Below, piece by piece: positions 11,531-25,915 of a DNA stretch of 64,000 nucleotides. The first letter of the stretch is position 1. Each line of letters starts with the position of its first letter. A model generated the notes under the pieces. It was given only the letters and a program-made list of their open reading frames with translations. It searched no databases and was not told the DNA's origin. Source of the stretch: Phylloscopus collybita (Eukaryota > Chordata > Aves > Passeriformes > Phylloscopidae); contig JAJNNQ010000040.1 of assembly GCA_027886175.1 (NCBI GenBank), positions 21,844,001 to 21,908,000 of the forward strand, written 5' to 3'. The translations under genes and the position numbers were made by a program.

Positions 11531-14500
11531 AGAAATATTAACAAACTCAAATTTCACCCAGTTATCATGTCCTTCAAAGACCATTTACCAATGTAAATTC
11601 ATATTAATTCTAGAGCTAATCCTTTAGCACTGGTAGATAATAAAACTGATGGTTTTGCCTTTGCCTTTCCTTAATTCCATTCATTAGATTGGTGATATTA
11701 TTTGTATATCATTTTTGGAATTTGATTTTGAGTCAGGCTGAAAGCAAAAGAAAGATTTTGTATTCTCTTGCATGTAGGTTCAGAGGTGTCACAAGCCTGT
11801 GCTTCTACATAATTTAATGCAGTCAGTGTGACTGAAGAAAGAACTGCAGGACCATAAAATATAAAAACATAGAGACAGTTCAGGTGCAGTGTAAAATGAG
11901 ATTCTTGTACTGGTATTATCCTTTCCTTTTCCCATGGGGAGGAGGAGTTGAAGTTTTGAGCCTTTAAGCTCAAAATAAAAGAAAAAATAGTATAATATTT
12001 TAGTACAATTTAATATTTGAATATTAAACCTGGGGGAATGCTTCTGGTTGGAGACATTTAAGCCAACCAGGAAAGTGAATAGGAAAGATGCACTGTACTT
12101 GTTCTTTATTGCTGCTGCTATACAAGAACGGAGTACAAAAAGGCAAAATATTTAAAGTATAATTGGTGGAGAATGCAACCAAGAGACTTGTGCAATAGAG
12201 TTAATTTCTCACCTTGCTACCTCTCATGCTATCTTTCAGCAAACAATTTGCATTAACTCAAATAATCCATGTGCCAGCATTATTCAAAAGTGTGCATGGG
12301 CATGAATTGTGCTCCAGATTTTCCCACTCAAAGCCCAAGCTGCCAAACACAGCCTTTCACCAACACAGATCAGCCAAAGGAAAAGATTCAAGGTGGCTTC
12401 CTCCAAGGCCCTGGGTAGGCAGTTTTACTTTGTCTTTAATCATACATATTTACAACATAAAGAAGAGTGAAAGACAGATACCAAGAGATGAGAAATACAT
12501 TAAAAGGCACCTGGACCCATTTAGAGCAAAGGACCAATAGCCTGTCACTTTCACGTCATTACACTAAAACATGATTGATAATATAACAAATATGAGGCTG
12601 ACAAAATCATGAGATATCAAAATGCAATGAGTAATTCCAAACGTGCTTGAGAAGGTATAAATACAACAATTTCCAGATCACATCCACAAGAGCTGCTTAA
12701 CGGTCAGTACAGTAGGAGGAAAAAAGCCACGGCCTAGGGGGATGAGAGACTTAATGTCAGTTAATAACATTTCATGCAGCATATACATGTACACTTCCCC
12801 AAGAGAATTGCAAGAGGATAAAAGGATGAAGAAATAATAGATATCCCAGTGGCTCTTTTATACTGGCTTCTCAATTTAATCTAGTCAGCTTATTATAGAA
12901 GAGGAAATAATTCAGAATATATCTTTTATTCAACAAATTTCTTCTCTAATCCAAAGGACAATTTTCTCTAATTTGTTTAGTATTCCAAATGATTTATGAA
13001 ATGTTTTTTGCACACAATGATGGGTCTGAAATGACTTCTGAGATTTGCTGTGTAAGTATGCAAACCATATTGATTGGGGAGAGAGAGAGAGTTCTGTACT
13101 TCAGTGAGTGTCAATTGAAAAATCAGGTACCCTATTTAAATTTAGCAATCCATTCAGTCATTCTGTAGTTTTATATTACTATCTACTGATTATTCAAGGG
13201 AGTGAGATAACAGAGTAAATTTACCTGCATATTGCTATTAATACAGTGAGTGCTTTGTGTCTGTAAGCCTAATTATTGCTAGATGGTTTATGTCAGCATT
13301 ATTTTCTATCAAATATAAAACAAATAAATACATAATAGATTTCATAAAACTGTCAATTTATCTTATAGGAATGTTTTTCCTAGAACAATGCAGGACAGTA
13401 TTTTAACATGTTCCTAATTTTATTTCTAATCCAAACAGCACAGAAGTACTTTTTTATCTTAAAGAATGTAAATAAAATCCATTGAGTTCATTTTATTATA
13501 TTTATTATTATGTGTCCTAAATAAAAATTATTTTCTCAGAAAAATTAAAATTATATTTAACCAGGTTTTCACATAAAATTGCACTGTAAATCAGGATATT
13601 TGACTATTTTAAAATCTTCATGTGGAATCCCTTTCACAGGTTACCCAGCTGAGTGTAATCATAGACACTGAATAATTTTAAAAACCTCATTAGCAGAAGT
13701 ATTCATTAAAAGTATTATTAAAATAATGCAGCAGTCTTTATTTAAACACCCTGATCCTAAACAACCCAAAGTACCTATAAGACCATTTCTGAATGGAAAA
13801 ACTTGACCTGGATTTCTCCAAACAAGACCTACTGGAAACCACTTGTCCTTTATAATTCTTGAATGGTTCAGAATAACAGAGTTGCATTTTATCATTTGTT
13901 GCAATGTTTAGTTGAAAGATCTATAGTACACAACTTAGTGATTTAAATGTTTTCCCCTTGCAACACAGGCTTCCTGTGCCTTGCTTTCTAAAAACTTCAT
14001 ATAGTACATGATCCTTGGACTGTCCAAAATGAAGGAGAGATTAATATGCCTAGCAGGTAGAAGAAATGCTAACACGTTCCTTTTATTTGCCATCTCTTAA
14101 TTGTTTTCCCATATAGTCGCTTCGAAATAAGAAGTTTAAAGTTTGCTGTGCCCTGGTATTTGTTCTCTAACTCAATTATATATGTATTCTTTACCCTGGA
14201 AAGAAATGCTAACATATTTTGAATTATGTAACTCAAGGCTCATAATCAGGCGCTCTTCCTTACAGAGGCGTGTGGCAATGCAACTTGCCCATTAGGTAAA
14301 TGACATAAAATGTGACACTGGACTTCATTTATTCCACTTCTATTTGCCTGTGATATTTATTCTTGTACACTCAGACACCTACTGACTTGTTACCTTCTCC
14401 TTAATTTGCTGTACATGACTGACATTAATCTGTATTTGTTACTTGCTTTACTGGCTGGGAAAACAAACTGACTTAAGAAACTTCTTTTTCCTTTCTGCCA

Positions 14501-15134
14501 AGAGATCACTGGTTTTGTCCTTTTTGTATATTCAGTTTTGAGCATTGCCTAACCTTTTTGGGACTTGCAATTTACTTGTTGATTTACCAGATTAAGCAGA
14601 ACATATAGACCATCTTGATCTCTTCATAGAAATCATTATCTAATAGCAATACTTTCATAGTGGTTGAGACAACCTGGGTACCGCACAGGTATATGCAGTC
14701 CTCATCTGCGAGACCATGAAAAAGTCAGGCTTGTTTAAAAAATAGATTTGGTATTCACTGAAAGAAACCACGTATAAAATCCTTTGACTGAATAAGGGAA
14801 AAGGATAAGTAAGAAATGCCTCTGAGGTGCAGGTTAATCCTCATACAGCCCAGTCTGCTGCCTCCAGTAAAAACAGAAACAAAAAGCTTGATCACTTTCC
14901 ACAGCCTATTCCCCACATGGCTGTTCTCAGTGTGGGGAATGGTTTAATTAATACTGTCAGTGGGTACACTCCTGCTCAGTTAAAAAAAAAAAAAAACCTA
15001 AAGGGCATCTTTGTGAGTGAGTTATTTACAACTAACCCCTTTCCAAACCTGCCAGTAGAGCTTTCCTCCAACCTCTCTAGTGAGTCTCAGTTCAAGAAAT
15101 TCACTATGTTAAGGACTACATTCACTGGCTTTAA
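11531..15134. other. Unique non-coding sequence
   Basis: No gene found. Two small inverted repeats occur: an AT-rich palindrome at 12009-12028 (arms of nine bases, two-base centre), and an eight-base pair of arms at 12044-12051 and 12063-12070 around an eleven-base loop. A short GA run lies at 13080-13091. An A13-14 run lies near 14982-14996. Confidence 0.55.
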
Positions 15135-16540
15135 ATAAAAGCCTCACTGGTTTCAAGTTCCCATAGATCTAGGATTGTATATTCAGTTTATCTATTGCCT
15201 GTATGATTTCAGAAACCTCAGTTATAACCTTCCTCAGCCTTCTCTTCTTCAAATGAAATGTCCCAACCTTTAAGTGTCTCTGCATAAGGCAGTGGTTCCA
15301 CCATCTTGAACACTTCACTTGGTTTTCTCCATATTTCTTTGGATTCAGCTACACCTTTCCTCATATGTGAAGACAAAACTGCACACAATACTCAGGATAT
15401 GGCACATCATGTTCCAGATGCCCTGCTGTCCTCTTATTTCAGGCACTCTCTGCTCCCAAGGATAATCTCATTAACTTTTCTAAACTTGCCTAACATTTTT
15501 TGTTTGACACTGAGATTTCAGAGAAATGTCAGAGGTCCATTTCTGAGTTTTAAGTGTCAATTTTTAGCTCAGGATCATGTCAGCATGGTTCATGTTATTT
15601 TTTTTCTAGATGCATTTCTTCAGACTGGACTTGACCTGCTGACTTCTGTGTTGCTCAGTTTTATTTTGGATATTCTTGCCATTGAAGTCATTGGTATTGA
15701 AGGCAAATGACATTGATTGCCAAGAGAGAATTTATCCACAAGCTTGCAGATTCCACTGTTCATTGCCCTCACACCAGAGCAGAGATGCTAATTAAAATTG
15801 GTCCCAGTATCAATTCCATTCTGAAATGTTGCCATTATTAAGTCCTATCATGGATTTCTCTTCTTTAAAAAACTTTCCTCCAATCCCATGGCAACACAAT
15901 TTTGTAATGAGCCTCTGGTCTGGAACCTGATCAAAGACATTTTTATAAACAATGTGTGTTATGTCCATTTGATCCCATTTATCCTTATTATTTACTGAAA
16001 ACATCCCTGAAATCCAGAAGCCATGTAACTTCTTCCAAACAGGTTGTTTTCATTCATAAGCATATGCGCAGTCTTAACAGAAATGGAAATCAGGCTCACT
16101 GGTTTGTCATGGCCAAGATCATCTCTAAAGCCCTTCTGACAGATGGCAGATTCAACAGCTGTCCTAGTCCTTTAGTTCAGTGTCCATTTGTAATGACACT
16201 TTACATCCCTTAGCCAGAAGTTTGGGAATTTCATATTCAGAGCTCTTGGTTTTATGCCATCTGGTCCCAGTGACCTTCCTAACCTGCCTGACTGGTCTAA
16301 TATTTCCTGTTCATTTACTTCAAATTGATCTATATCTTATAGACAATCTGCTGCAGAAATGCATCAGGTGTGAGAGTCAGAGCACTAAATGCCTACGCAA
16401 AGATTTCACTGAGTTTCTCTGCTGTGTCTCTGTCAACCCTGCATGTCCCTTCTATGCCCTTGCCATGGAGCAGTAAAGATGAAGTCCTTGACAATCCTCA
16501 CCTTATGAATTATCCATCTTTATCAAGGGTAAAAATTGTT
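15135..16540 (-). mobile_element. Old decayed CR1 LINE, antisense, about 1.4 kb, with reverse-transcriptase remnants
   Basis: On the minus strand the order of CR1 reverse-transcriptase motifs is preserved. First comes GPDGIKPRALNM (about 16233-16268). Next is KPVSLISISVK (about 16070-16105, matching the usual YRPVSLTSVPGK). Then comes a stretch ending in VYKNVFDQVPDQRLITKL (about 15880-15950, matching the SKAFDTVPH region), and a more distal tail reaching about 15140-15200 whose plus strand reads ccttcctcagccttctcttc. Stops and indels interrupt every frame, so it codes for nothing. It is much more diverged than the copies at 3.7 and 10.2 kb and belongs to an older subfamily I do not name. Both ends are approximate; the 5' part of ORF2 and all of ORF1 are missing. 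Confidence 0.85.
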
Positions 16541-18910
16541 TGTCCTGATTGTTGAGTGGAGTAAATTTTAAAGTTTGTGAACATAACCCTAGTGTATAAG
16601 CATGATGTGATCTGAGTCTAAATAGTTCTGAAGAGTAATGTTTTAAGGAAAATTAGAACATAGAATCTAAAACATAATTTGCTGTTAGGTACTATTTTCA
16701 CAATCTGCATAATTTTCAAATATTTAAAGAACTTGATATCCTTCAGAAGAGTGAAGGGCTGAGTTAGTACACTGCATAACACACAGGGTTCACTTCCACA
16801 AAAGGTTTATCCAGGGGAATCAAAAGGCAAAGGTGTAAGAGAAAAATTAGATACCACTTCAATCAAGACTACAGCAGCTTCATCCCCTTCTTAATGGCTA
16901 TGGAAAAATTAAGTTCCTACTTTTGGAAAGTAAGCCTTCCAAAAATCAAAAACAGTATCACCAAAGTTTGTGTGCTGCTACGTGGGTGGTGTTCCTATGA
17001 AGCAAAAATTTTTCGGTTTCTATACTTCATGCAGACTAGATTTTAGGGAAACAATGGAATATACAGGAGTGTAAATCAAAAGCACTCACCAACCAAAGCA
17101 GAAAGAGAGATTATCAATTGCCTTTGGTAATTAAAGTGATGAGAGGAAATCTATCTTATTTCTCTAGAGCTACTTAAGCTATTAAGAGAAGATTTAGTTC
17201 TCACACAATGCCTTTCGGTTTTAAAACATTTACAAATAAAGCTGTAAAAATTCTGAATGATATCTAAACCTGCAAAGGGAATAGTATAAGGTTTATACGG
17301 CTCGTATTGTGTACTTCAGACTATATTTTGGAGGCATGAGAGTGTTTGGGGAGTGATGAGAGAGTCAGGAATTCTTTACCTCAAATGGGTGTTTGAATTA
17401 GAATTTGGGAGCCCTAACTCCCACAGCTGTGCTCTGCTCATAACAACCTTTTACAAGTTTGGCTCAAAAGCCTGAAGGTCTGAGTTATTTTGTTCATGGC
17501 ACAACATATTTCTCTCTGAGAATGACCACCTTTTTCAAACCAAAAATAAGTTGTTATTATTGGTTTATTTATTCTGAGGGCACATCAGACTTATTTAACA
17601 TTAACATGCATTATTTAAGTTAATTTTAAAACAGATTTTTCAGTTAAATGTTTAAACTTGGGACATATACCCAGGAAAAAATGTTCATGAACTCATGACA
17701 CACAGTGAAAGTGAGATCAACCCTCAGAAATACGTCATTAAAACAGATGACTAGTTTCAAACAGCAGTTTGAAATATTTTCTTCTGCAAAATATTTTTGC
17801 ATAACCTCAAGTAGACCAGAATGTACTAGAAAATACACAAACAACTGAATGTTTCCAACTTCATGTATCGCATTAGTTCTAGTAGCCTCAACATTTCCAC
17901 CTGATGTAAGCAGTTTTGAACAGATTCAGTTGATGTTTGAAGCCCAAATACTGCTCTTCTCAAAGGGCATAAAATTTCCACTATTCTTAATATTTCTTAA
18001 GAAGTTCCTTCTGAGAAGATACACAGAGATTTTTTATTAGCACATTGATTTTACTTAATGGTAGCACGCGAAACAAAACTTTGGCCATCATCACTCCTTA
18101 ACTGAAAAGACAGAAATCACACTACCTTTTTAACAGTCCATTAATTCACATCTGCACAAACAACTGACTGGACTGGAATACTGAGGTAATATTTTGTATA
18201 GCTCTATTAAACCCCCTTCTCAAAGTTTGGATTAACTCTTTGCTGGAGCAGAGGGCACTCTTTTCTGAGACATTAAGCATAATTAAGCTGCATGAAGTAA
18301 CTTAAAACCTGAAATTACGTACTGACTACATTTCACACACTAAAGCGCAATTTCTATACTCAAAATGTCATAAAACAGTCTAAATATTGCCTGAAAACGA
18401 CAGAAAGCTTGTACAGAAATACAAACACTAAATCTACTGATAATGCCTCCTCAGCTTAGCAGTGTATCTTACACATATATTCCCATATGAGGTTTTTACA
18501 CAATACTGTCATGTTTTATCTTTAGCAAACGTATCAACACATTTATCTTTGAATTCTATTCATGTTCCTTGTAGTACACCTAGACGCTAAAGATTTGATG
18601 AAACTGTAGTAGTGTCTGTGCTTTCTGAGAGCTAGACAGAGCTCTGAAAACAAAACAACTTGCAATCTTCTCCTCATCAGTCTTTGAACACACAGGTCCC
18701 ATCCCAACAGAGTATAGATGAGGGCATTTTGGTGAGATATGAATACCACTGTCTGCATCCAAGGTGGTACAGACAGAGTTTCAGCATATGAAATAATCAT
18801 CTCTGGAACTCCCTAAGAATATCACTCTGCATGTCATTAAACAACTGAAAATCTACTATATATGTTTACTTCACTGACTTCTCATTCTTTCTGCTCTCCA
18901 TGTTTGAGGG
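16541..18910. other. Unique non-coding sequence
   Basis: AT-rich sequence with no recognised repeat or gene. Open frames are at most 85 codons, and two of them overlap on the same strand near 18543-18800 in different frames, which argues against coding. Confidence 0.55.
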
Positions 18911-18955
18911 AAAAAAAAAAAAAAAACAAACCGCCACAACCAAAACAAAAAAAAG

Positions 18956-18990
<35 letters not shown>

Positions 18991-19036
18991 AGAAAAAGAA
19001 AAAAAACAAAAAAAAAACAAAAAAAAAAAAAACAAC
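18911..19036. repeat. Long A-rich low-complexity tract
   Basis: Roughly 125 bases almost wholly A on the plus strand, broken by single C and G bases and by a short ccgccacaacc insert. The longest uninterrupted A run is 34 bases (18956-18989). The lysine-rich open frames here (and phenylalanine-rich ones on the other strand) are products of the low complexity. It could be the expanded tail of a retroposed copy, but nothing upstream is recognisable as a retroposon body. Confidence 0.9.
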
Positions 19037-22000
19037 CAGCTTGAATTTCATTAGTAAGTCTGTTAAGCTCTTTAATCTCTAGTGGAACTAGTGTAAGTTT
19101 CCCCCCTGACTTGCCAACCGAATCCGTAAAATATACTGAGAAAAGTTTCCCTGAAAAATAAAGTTGAAATCACATACCAAACTGAGGAATGTCTGAAAAA
19201 AAAATCTTAATAGATGAGATTCAGCTCTTGCTCGTCTTTCAGACATCCTTGACTTTAACTCCAGCACTTGAACTATGTCCAGTTTGAACTTTTAAGGTTT
19301 GACTTTTAATTTCTCAGATTGTGAGAACTGTAATGTGAGTAATGTCAATATACTGCACATGAAGTGTAGCAGTGATAACTGTAGTTGTACATGGAGTGAA
19401 TTATATCCTCTATCATGCCAAGCAAAACTGGTGGACCAAAGACAAATCCCACTTGAATGGGAAGACACTAGCACAGGGTGTTCACATTACCAAAAAGAAA
19501 TTAGTTTTGTTTAAATTGCCTTTGAGAAGGAGAAAACTGACATTTGGGGAATGGGAAATAGAGAGTAGAGTAAAATCAGTTAATCCTGGATTTAGAACAG
19601 TTATAGTGACTTAAGCAGAATTCAAAGGAATGCCCATAAAACCAGGAACACAGCAGGAGACCAGAACAAAAAGAAATTGAAATTGTTTTCTACCTGAGAA
19701 TATTGAAGAAAAAGGGAACTGACTTCACAGTGTACAAAGAGAGTATCCATGCTTCAGAAGGGAAACCAGAGGGACAGAGAAGACTCTGGGACACACATTG
19801 GCCATTTTGCTGCAAACAAAATATCCATGCAACCCAGAATGCTGTCAACAGCAATGACCATAAAGAAGATACAAAGTGAAATGCAACAACACAATAAATT
19901 ATAGCTTCCCTGCTATTTTCAGCTCTGGGGATTTCCTGATTCTGATGTGATTTGTCTGTTTAATGGCACTCAATACATCCCTCTTTCAGCTACTTGCCCA
20001 GTTTCTCCTGACACACGTAAAATTTCTGTATCTCAAACATATTTTGGAAACGAAAATTCCATAGTGCTGTTTGTGAGCCTGTCCTCTAGCAGTTTCATCT
20101 TATGGTCTTTTTTTCTTAAATTGGAAGAAATGGAGATGCAGAAGTTCAGACCTTAACATTTGTGTCTCTTCTACTCTGCTTTTTAAACCAACCTTAAACA
20201 AAAGAATGCTGCTATAGAATCTGCACAAGATGACTACAGAACTGAAAAGTTAGCACAGCGTTAATATTTCTCTTATAGATGGGGAAAGCACAATGCTATA
20301 TTTGAACCCCAATGATTTATAAGTAGCATATGTCCTGTACAACACTGACTTCATGGATATCAACCAAAATCCTACTACAGTTGCAGCACTAGCTGACAAA
20401 AAGGCAACCTAGAAAGGGAACTTTTCACTCTCACAACCACCAGTTAGAGGTCAACAAATAGTAAAGTGGCAAGGGATGTCAGGTAGTCATCTTCAAGATT
20501 TGCAGTGACAGTGTGAAATTAATTTACAAATTAATAACTTTATAAAGTTTAAAAGCAGGAAGAAATTATGTGGGCCTAAAAGATAATGGTGTTTGCTCAG
20601 AATACACAGGATAGGCAGAGAATGGCAAGATGATATTTACCATTCTCATCACTGCTATTATTATTATACAATCCCACCCATAATTCAGTCTGAAAGTGTC
20701 CTTGTTAAAGCAGCTGTGGCCTGAAGGATAAACAACAGTAAAAGTAGTCACCATTAAGGAAAGAAGGAACTCAACAAACAAAGCCTCATGATTTGCTATC
20801 AAGGTTGTCTTGTTTTCAGATGACCTCCCTTCTTCTGATTCCCCTTGGTAAAGGTTATTTGCAAATGCCTATTAAACACTGCTTCTTAACATTCTCTCAG
20901 TGCCTTGTCATTGTAACACAAAACAAATGAATAAACCTTCAAGCTGATTTTTTTTATTTCATCTTTTTCCAGATTTCATGGGGATATCAGAAAAACTTGA
21001 CACTGTCTTGAACTCTTCACCTCAGAATCGAACATGTGCTGTATTTCATATACCCCTCTGAGATTCATGTCCTCTAGTTAATCTTCAGCATGCAAGAAAG
21101 CTAAATGGAAAGAGGCTTTTCAGCTAAGAAACATATCTGAAGACAAAATTTTATGGTTTCTACCCTTTTTAGTTTATATATATATATCAATTTTTGTTTT
21201 CTGTAGCTCATTCAGTTATATTCATTACACTATTTGTCAGACCACTAATTAAGCATGCTGCTCCCAGTGCCCTATCTGATGATACATTGCAAAATACCCA
21301 GTCCAATGACAATTATTTGAGAAGAATTGAAATTCAACAATAAAAGAAATACGAATCACACTTGTGCAAAACATGATATAAATGGCATACAACAACAACA
21401 AAAAAAAAATTAGCAGCTAAGTAAACCTGAAAGACACTGTGTGATGAACTTACTGCTGGATAAAGATGTCAAGAAAAGCCTTAACAGAACAGGGGGGAAA
21501 AGCATGGGGTCATTCTGGATAAGAAATGCCAGGTGGAATCCAGCGAAGAGTATCTCTAAAAATGGAAATAAACAATGGAAATTTCAAAACACCACCAAAT
21601 ATTTTTGTGATGTATATCCTACGTTCTCTACATTCACCCTACTTTAATACTGCTCTCCTTGCTAAAATAAAGGAAAATGGAAAGGAATAAATAGTTCTAT
21701 ATCTTAGGTGTTCTATATGGACTCTTGAATTCATTGTGCATCCTTCAAAAAGACTTGAAATTCAATGCTTATAATTACCTACATTTTCATTGTAAGGTAA
21801 GATTTCTGCCGTACAAAACTTTCTCCCTGTTATGAATTTAATGCTTTGCTTGCACTACACCTTTTGCACATTTGATCAACAAATGTAAGACTTCATTAAA
21901 TCTCAAAGAGCTTAAGCTAATACAGAAGGAGTTTATTTTTCTAGGCATGGTTTGCATTATAACTACCTGCAGTTCATTTTAGACCTGAAGTTTTATTTGC

Positions 22001-25000
22001 CAGGAAAAGAAAGGAATGTGCTTATCTTTAATATATGATCATTAAATAAACATCTTTCATGCAAGAGATTTGTTATATTAAAGAGTATTAAAATTATATC
22101 AGCCAGCTCTTTTATTTTGAAAGACTGCATACAAGTGAGGAAATACAGTAATACTGATGTAGAGAGGTATAAATAATAAGAACAGCTTTTCTCTCTCTCT
22201 CCATAGAAAAACTCTATTATTTTGCATGCTATCCTGACAGTCCTCCCTGGGATATAAAATTACCCCAATTCATAGCGGACTTCGGGTAAAATATTTTGAG
22301 TTTCTACCATGAGTATGCAACCCCATCTAATTTTCCATAAGACCTGAGTATCAACCTCTCTTTTCAATCCTAGATCGATCAGGGAGCCCCAAATGTCCCA
22401 TTTTTCCAGTGATTCTCACATTGTTAATGAAGAGAGAAAATGTAACTAAGCTTCTCTAACTGCCAGCAACAATCAGTTGCATGAACAAAATTTGTCAGCT
22501 AACAAATCTATGGTTCACTAAGGACTATTAAAATTCTCCTTGGTCCCAACAGTGCTTAAATTTTGCAAAAATGCAAAGTATTTGTCTTGTACCTTCAGAA
22601 CAAATCTTCCAGAAAAGCATGTCATGTGGGTGCTGGATATTTAGAACTATTAATTTCAAGCAAACTGGACACACAAATTAACTGTCCACCTACCCTAAAC
22701 TATGCCCTGACCTGCCCATCCTTGAGTCTAACTCTTCCCATTCAGAAATGGGAAAGCAATAAACGCTCTTGGAATGAGCTGTCATGTCAGTGAAGGCAGA
22801 CATGGAAGCACTACTGTATAAAACTTTTCCTCACACACAGCAAAAAAGATAAGGCAAACACATAAAGGAACAACCTCAGAAAAGCAGAATCGTTAATAGG
22901 TCCAGAGTGAAACCATGGAAAGCATCAGGCCCCCACACCAGATATAGCAACACTGTTATAACTGGGTTTTTAACCTTTGGAGTTGCTAAGGTTCTTGATC
23001 ACTGCTAATGGAACAATTGTCCTACATCAGTATTAGATGCAATTATTACCAGAAAAGTATTGTCCTAGATCTAATGCTAGGAAATATCTGAAGAGTCAGT
23101 GTTCATCTGTGTTCAAAAGAATGTGTTACAGGTTTTTCTGAAGAACTCAGATAAAGCATTATTTCTAGGTTGGTTTTTTTGGGGGGGTGGGTTTTGTTGT
23201 TATTATTTTATAAGAAAAAAAGTTTAAAAACATGAGTTCATCTGAGTTGTGTGAAATCTGCTGCTTACAATTCTCACAGTTTTGTTGAACAAGCAAGCTT
23301 GAGTTCATATCCTGATCCAGCTAAAATTCATTTTCGTGCACAGTTTCTCCCTATGCACAGGTTTTGTTCCATGGAAGCCATTATTTCTACTGGTTTCAGT
23401 CAAGCAACTCTAGATTACTCAGGCAGAGAAACAGGTTTTTCAACAGTTCTATAAATCTCTGATGCTCCTCTGAAACTGCTGCCAACAGGTGGTAAACTGC
23501 TACCATTCACTGCAAACAATTTTGCAGCATGGGCATCAGGATGCTACACTAACATTTAGTGCAAAACAAATGGACTTGCAAAATTCCTGGGACCACACAG
23601 TAGGTTTATTCCAGCCATGAAGCAGCCATCAGATGGCAACAATTTTGTCACCACTAGTACAGAACATAATGGAATATGTGTCCTGGAGCTGAAAAGCTCC
23701 ATAACACATTAACTATCCCCTGAGTCATGCCTGTCACCACTAGCTTTAAGTTTTAATTTCCTTGCTTTCACTGGTTGTCAGGGCTATTTGACTATATCTC
23801 TTTCGTGTTTAATCAGCAGTACCAATGCTTTTGATGAGATTACGTTGCTAACCTGGTGCTCCAGGAAGCCACAAACATAGATCTGTTTATACAGGAACAA
23901 ATTAAGTACAGCTCTTTACTTTGAGACAGAAAAAATAACTAGTCTTATGAAACATAACATCTTTAGCAGAAATGCTTTGGAGAGCTAGATTATCAAATGT
24001 AACAGTTCAGTGGTTCAATTCATACCTGACAGGCTTCAAAGAATATATATGCAAATTGATCTCCCAGCTGCAAGGGTAATTAACATGGGCTGCTGCAGGG
24101 GGCTCTTCTTCCACCCATTCTGTTTCATTATTATTTTAGTGACTTTACATTTTTTTCAACCCACTGTCTTTTGGTATGGAAATAAATTTAACTTCCTCCT
24201 TTATGTAAACTTCATTACACCACAATCAGCAGGGAGTCTAGCCTGCTGGAAGTAAGAGCGTTTGAAAACCAATATAGCCTGACATAAAGCTTAGCTCTGT
24301 ACAAATACTTTTGTTGTTGATATTCTTATGTGTATTTTTTGTGGGTTTTCCCAGTACACTTCTTGTGCTATTAAAAGGGACTACAGTAAGCCCAGTTCAT
24401 CTCTTGCACTTAAACCAGTTTAACAACACTGAGATAGAGCTAGCAAAGGATGAGGAAAGACAAAGAATCTTGGAACATGCTGTTTAATCCATCTTATCCT
24501 AGGGCACTAAAATTGTATTTGTACTCAAGCCAGAACACTTCTTCTCCCTCCCAAAGCAGGAAGGACACAGCCCTAAGGGTAGAGCACTTCACGCAGTATT
24601 GGACCTGCTGGCCATGTACTGGAAGTATGTGGTTCTGTTTCCACAGAGATGTGCCCTCTGAATTATATATTGTTAAATGTTCTCCATATGATTATAAAGA
24701 AACACCCAAACTATTTTCCCATTATACAGTAAGAGTGAAACTTACGGGGAAATAATCACATTACACATGTCTGGGAAAACTAAGACATAAAAACATTACT
24801 GCTTTTGGATACCTTTCATAACCAGAAACTTCTGTATTAAGCCATTTCTACAAATGATGAAGGAAAATCATATGTTAAATCACTTTAAGCAAATGTTTAT
24901 GAGTAGATATAAAGCAACAGGTATATCTATAATTCATAAGTGGACAAACTTTCCTTCACAGAGGGCCACTCAAATCAATTGATTTACTACAAAAAGAAAT

Positions 25001-25915
25001 GTAATCCAGCCCACAGCATGTTTCCATGGTTCCACCTTTATATTTTATTTTTATTTATTTTTATAGTTTTATCAAAAAGCTTTTTTTCCACAAAAGCCTT
25101 TACAAGCTTGAAAGAACGGTGTGTATGTGAATGCGTGCATGTGCATAAACACACATCTATGTTAAATAAGGTTGGGGAAATCCTGTCAATGGTTGTACTA
25201 TTATGTTAAGCATTCAGGCAGTTTCCTCATCAAATCAGTGTCAGCTACACAGAAAAACTTCAGTCTGTATGTTACTAGATCTAGGCCAGTGCCCTGAAGG
25301 CCAGGTCATGCCCTGTATTTATTCTCATCTGATGCCAGAGTGCTAAACAACTGGAGGAGCTCTTCTGCTGCCTACACACTATTGCATACCCAACACTTAA
25401 CCGAGGTTAATTGTATGTATGCCAAGAGGGCTCCGGTGGGAGTGGGAACAGAATCACGACTGCATGGCTGGATGAGGCCAGTCCCAACCCTGGGTATCAA
25501 TCCCACATCTTTCCAGAACGTAAGTACATGAACTATGAGATGGAAAAAAGGAAAAAATATGAAAGAAAGAGAGAGAGAAAGCATGCGTGCGCTAGCTGTT
25601 TGAATCAATTTAATATTTATGAAGATATATTGTTTTAAGCATTAACAGATGGGATTTTTCAGAAGTGCTTTATAGAATTAGGCATCCATTTTCCCTTGAA
25701 TTTTATTGCTGGTTGGGAGTTTATCTTTTTAGTTTCCTTGGAACAAGCCAACCTGTATTTTGGTCTGAAAAAGGAGACTTCATAAATTACATGTTGCCAG
25801 TATGGTGAATTGCACCTTTATGAGGCAATTTCTGGCAGATTAGCTGGTGTGCATCACCACAGATTCACATTCAAGTGATTTGGACATGGCCCATAATGAA
25901 TAAGGCATTCCCAGC
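19037..25915. other. Unique non-coding sequence
   Basis: Nearly 7 kb with no gene and no repeat family I can name. It includes a short TA run near 21177-21188, CT runs near 22190 and short G/T tracts near 23170-23190. Open frames reach about 100 codons (24450-24755, plus) without any known domain. Confidence 0.5.

Noticed and set aside
15590..15615. Poly-T tract followed by ctag, resembling a splice acceptor
   Set aside because: It lies inside the decayed CR1 and is explained by that element's sequence.
15306..15710. 134-codon plus-strand open frame
   Set aside because: It lies antisense to the old CR1 and has no domain; shadow of the LINE.
18862..19082. Lysine-rich plus-strand and phenylalanine-rich minus-strand open frames
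   Set aside because: They are translations of the A-rich low-complexity tract and carry no information about a protein.
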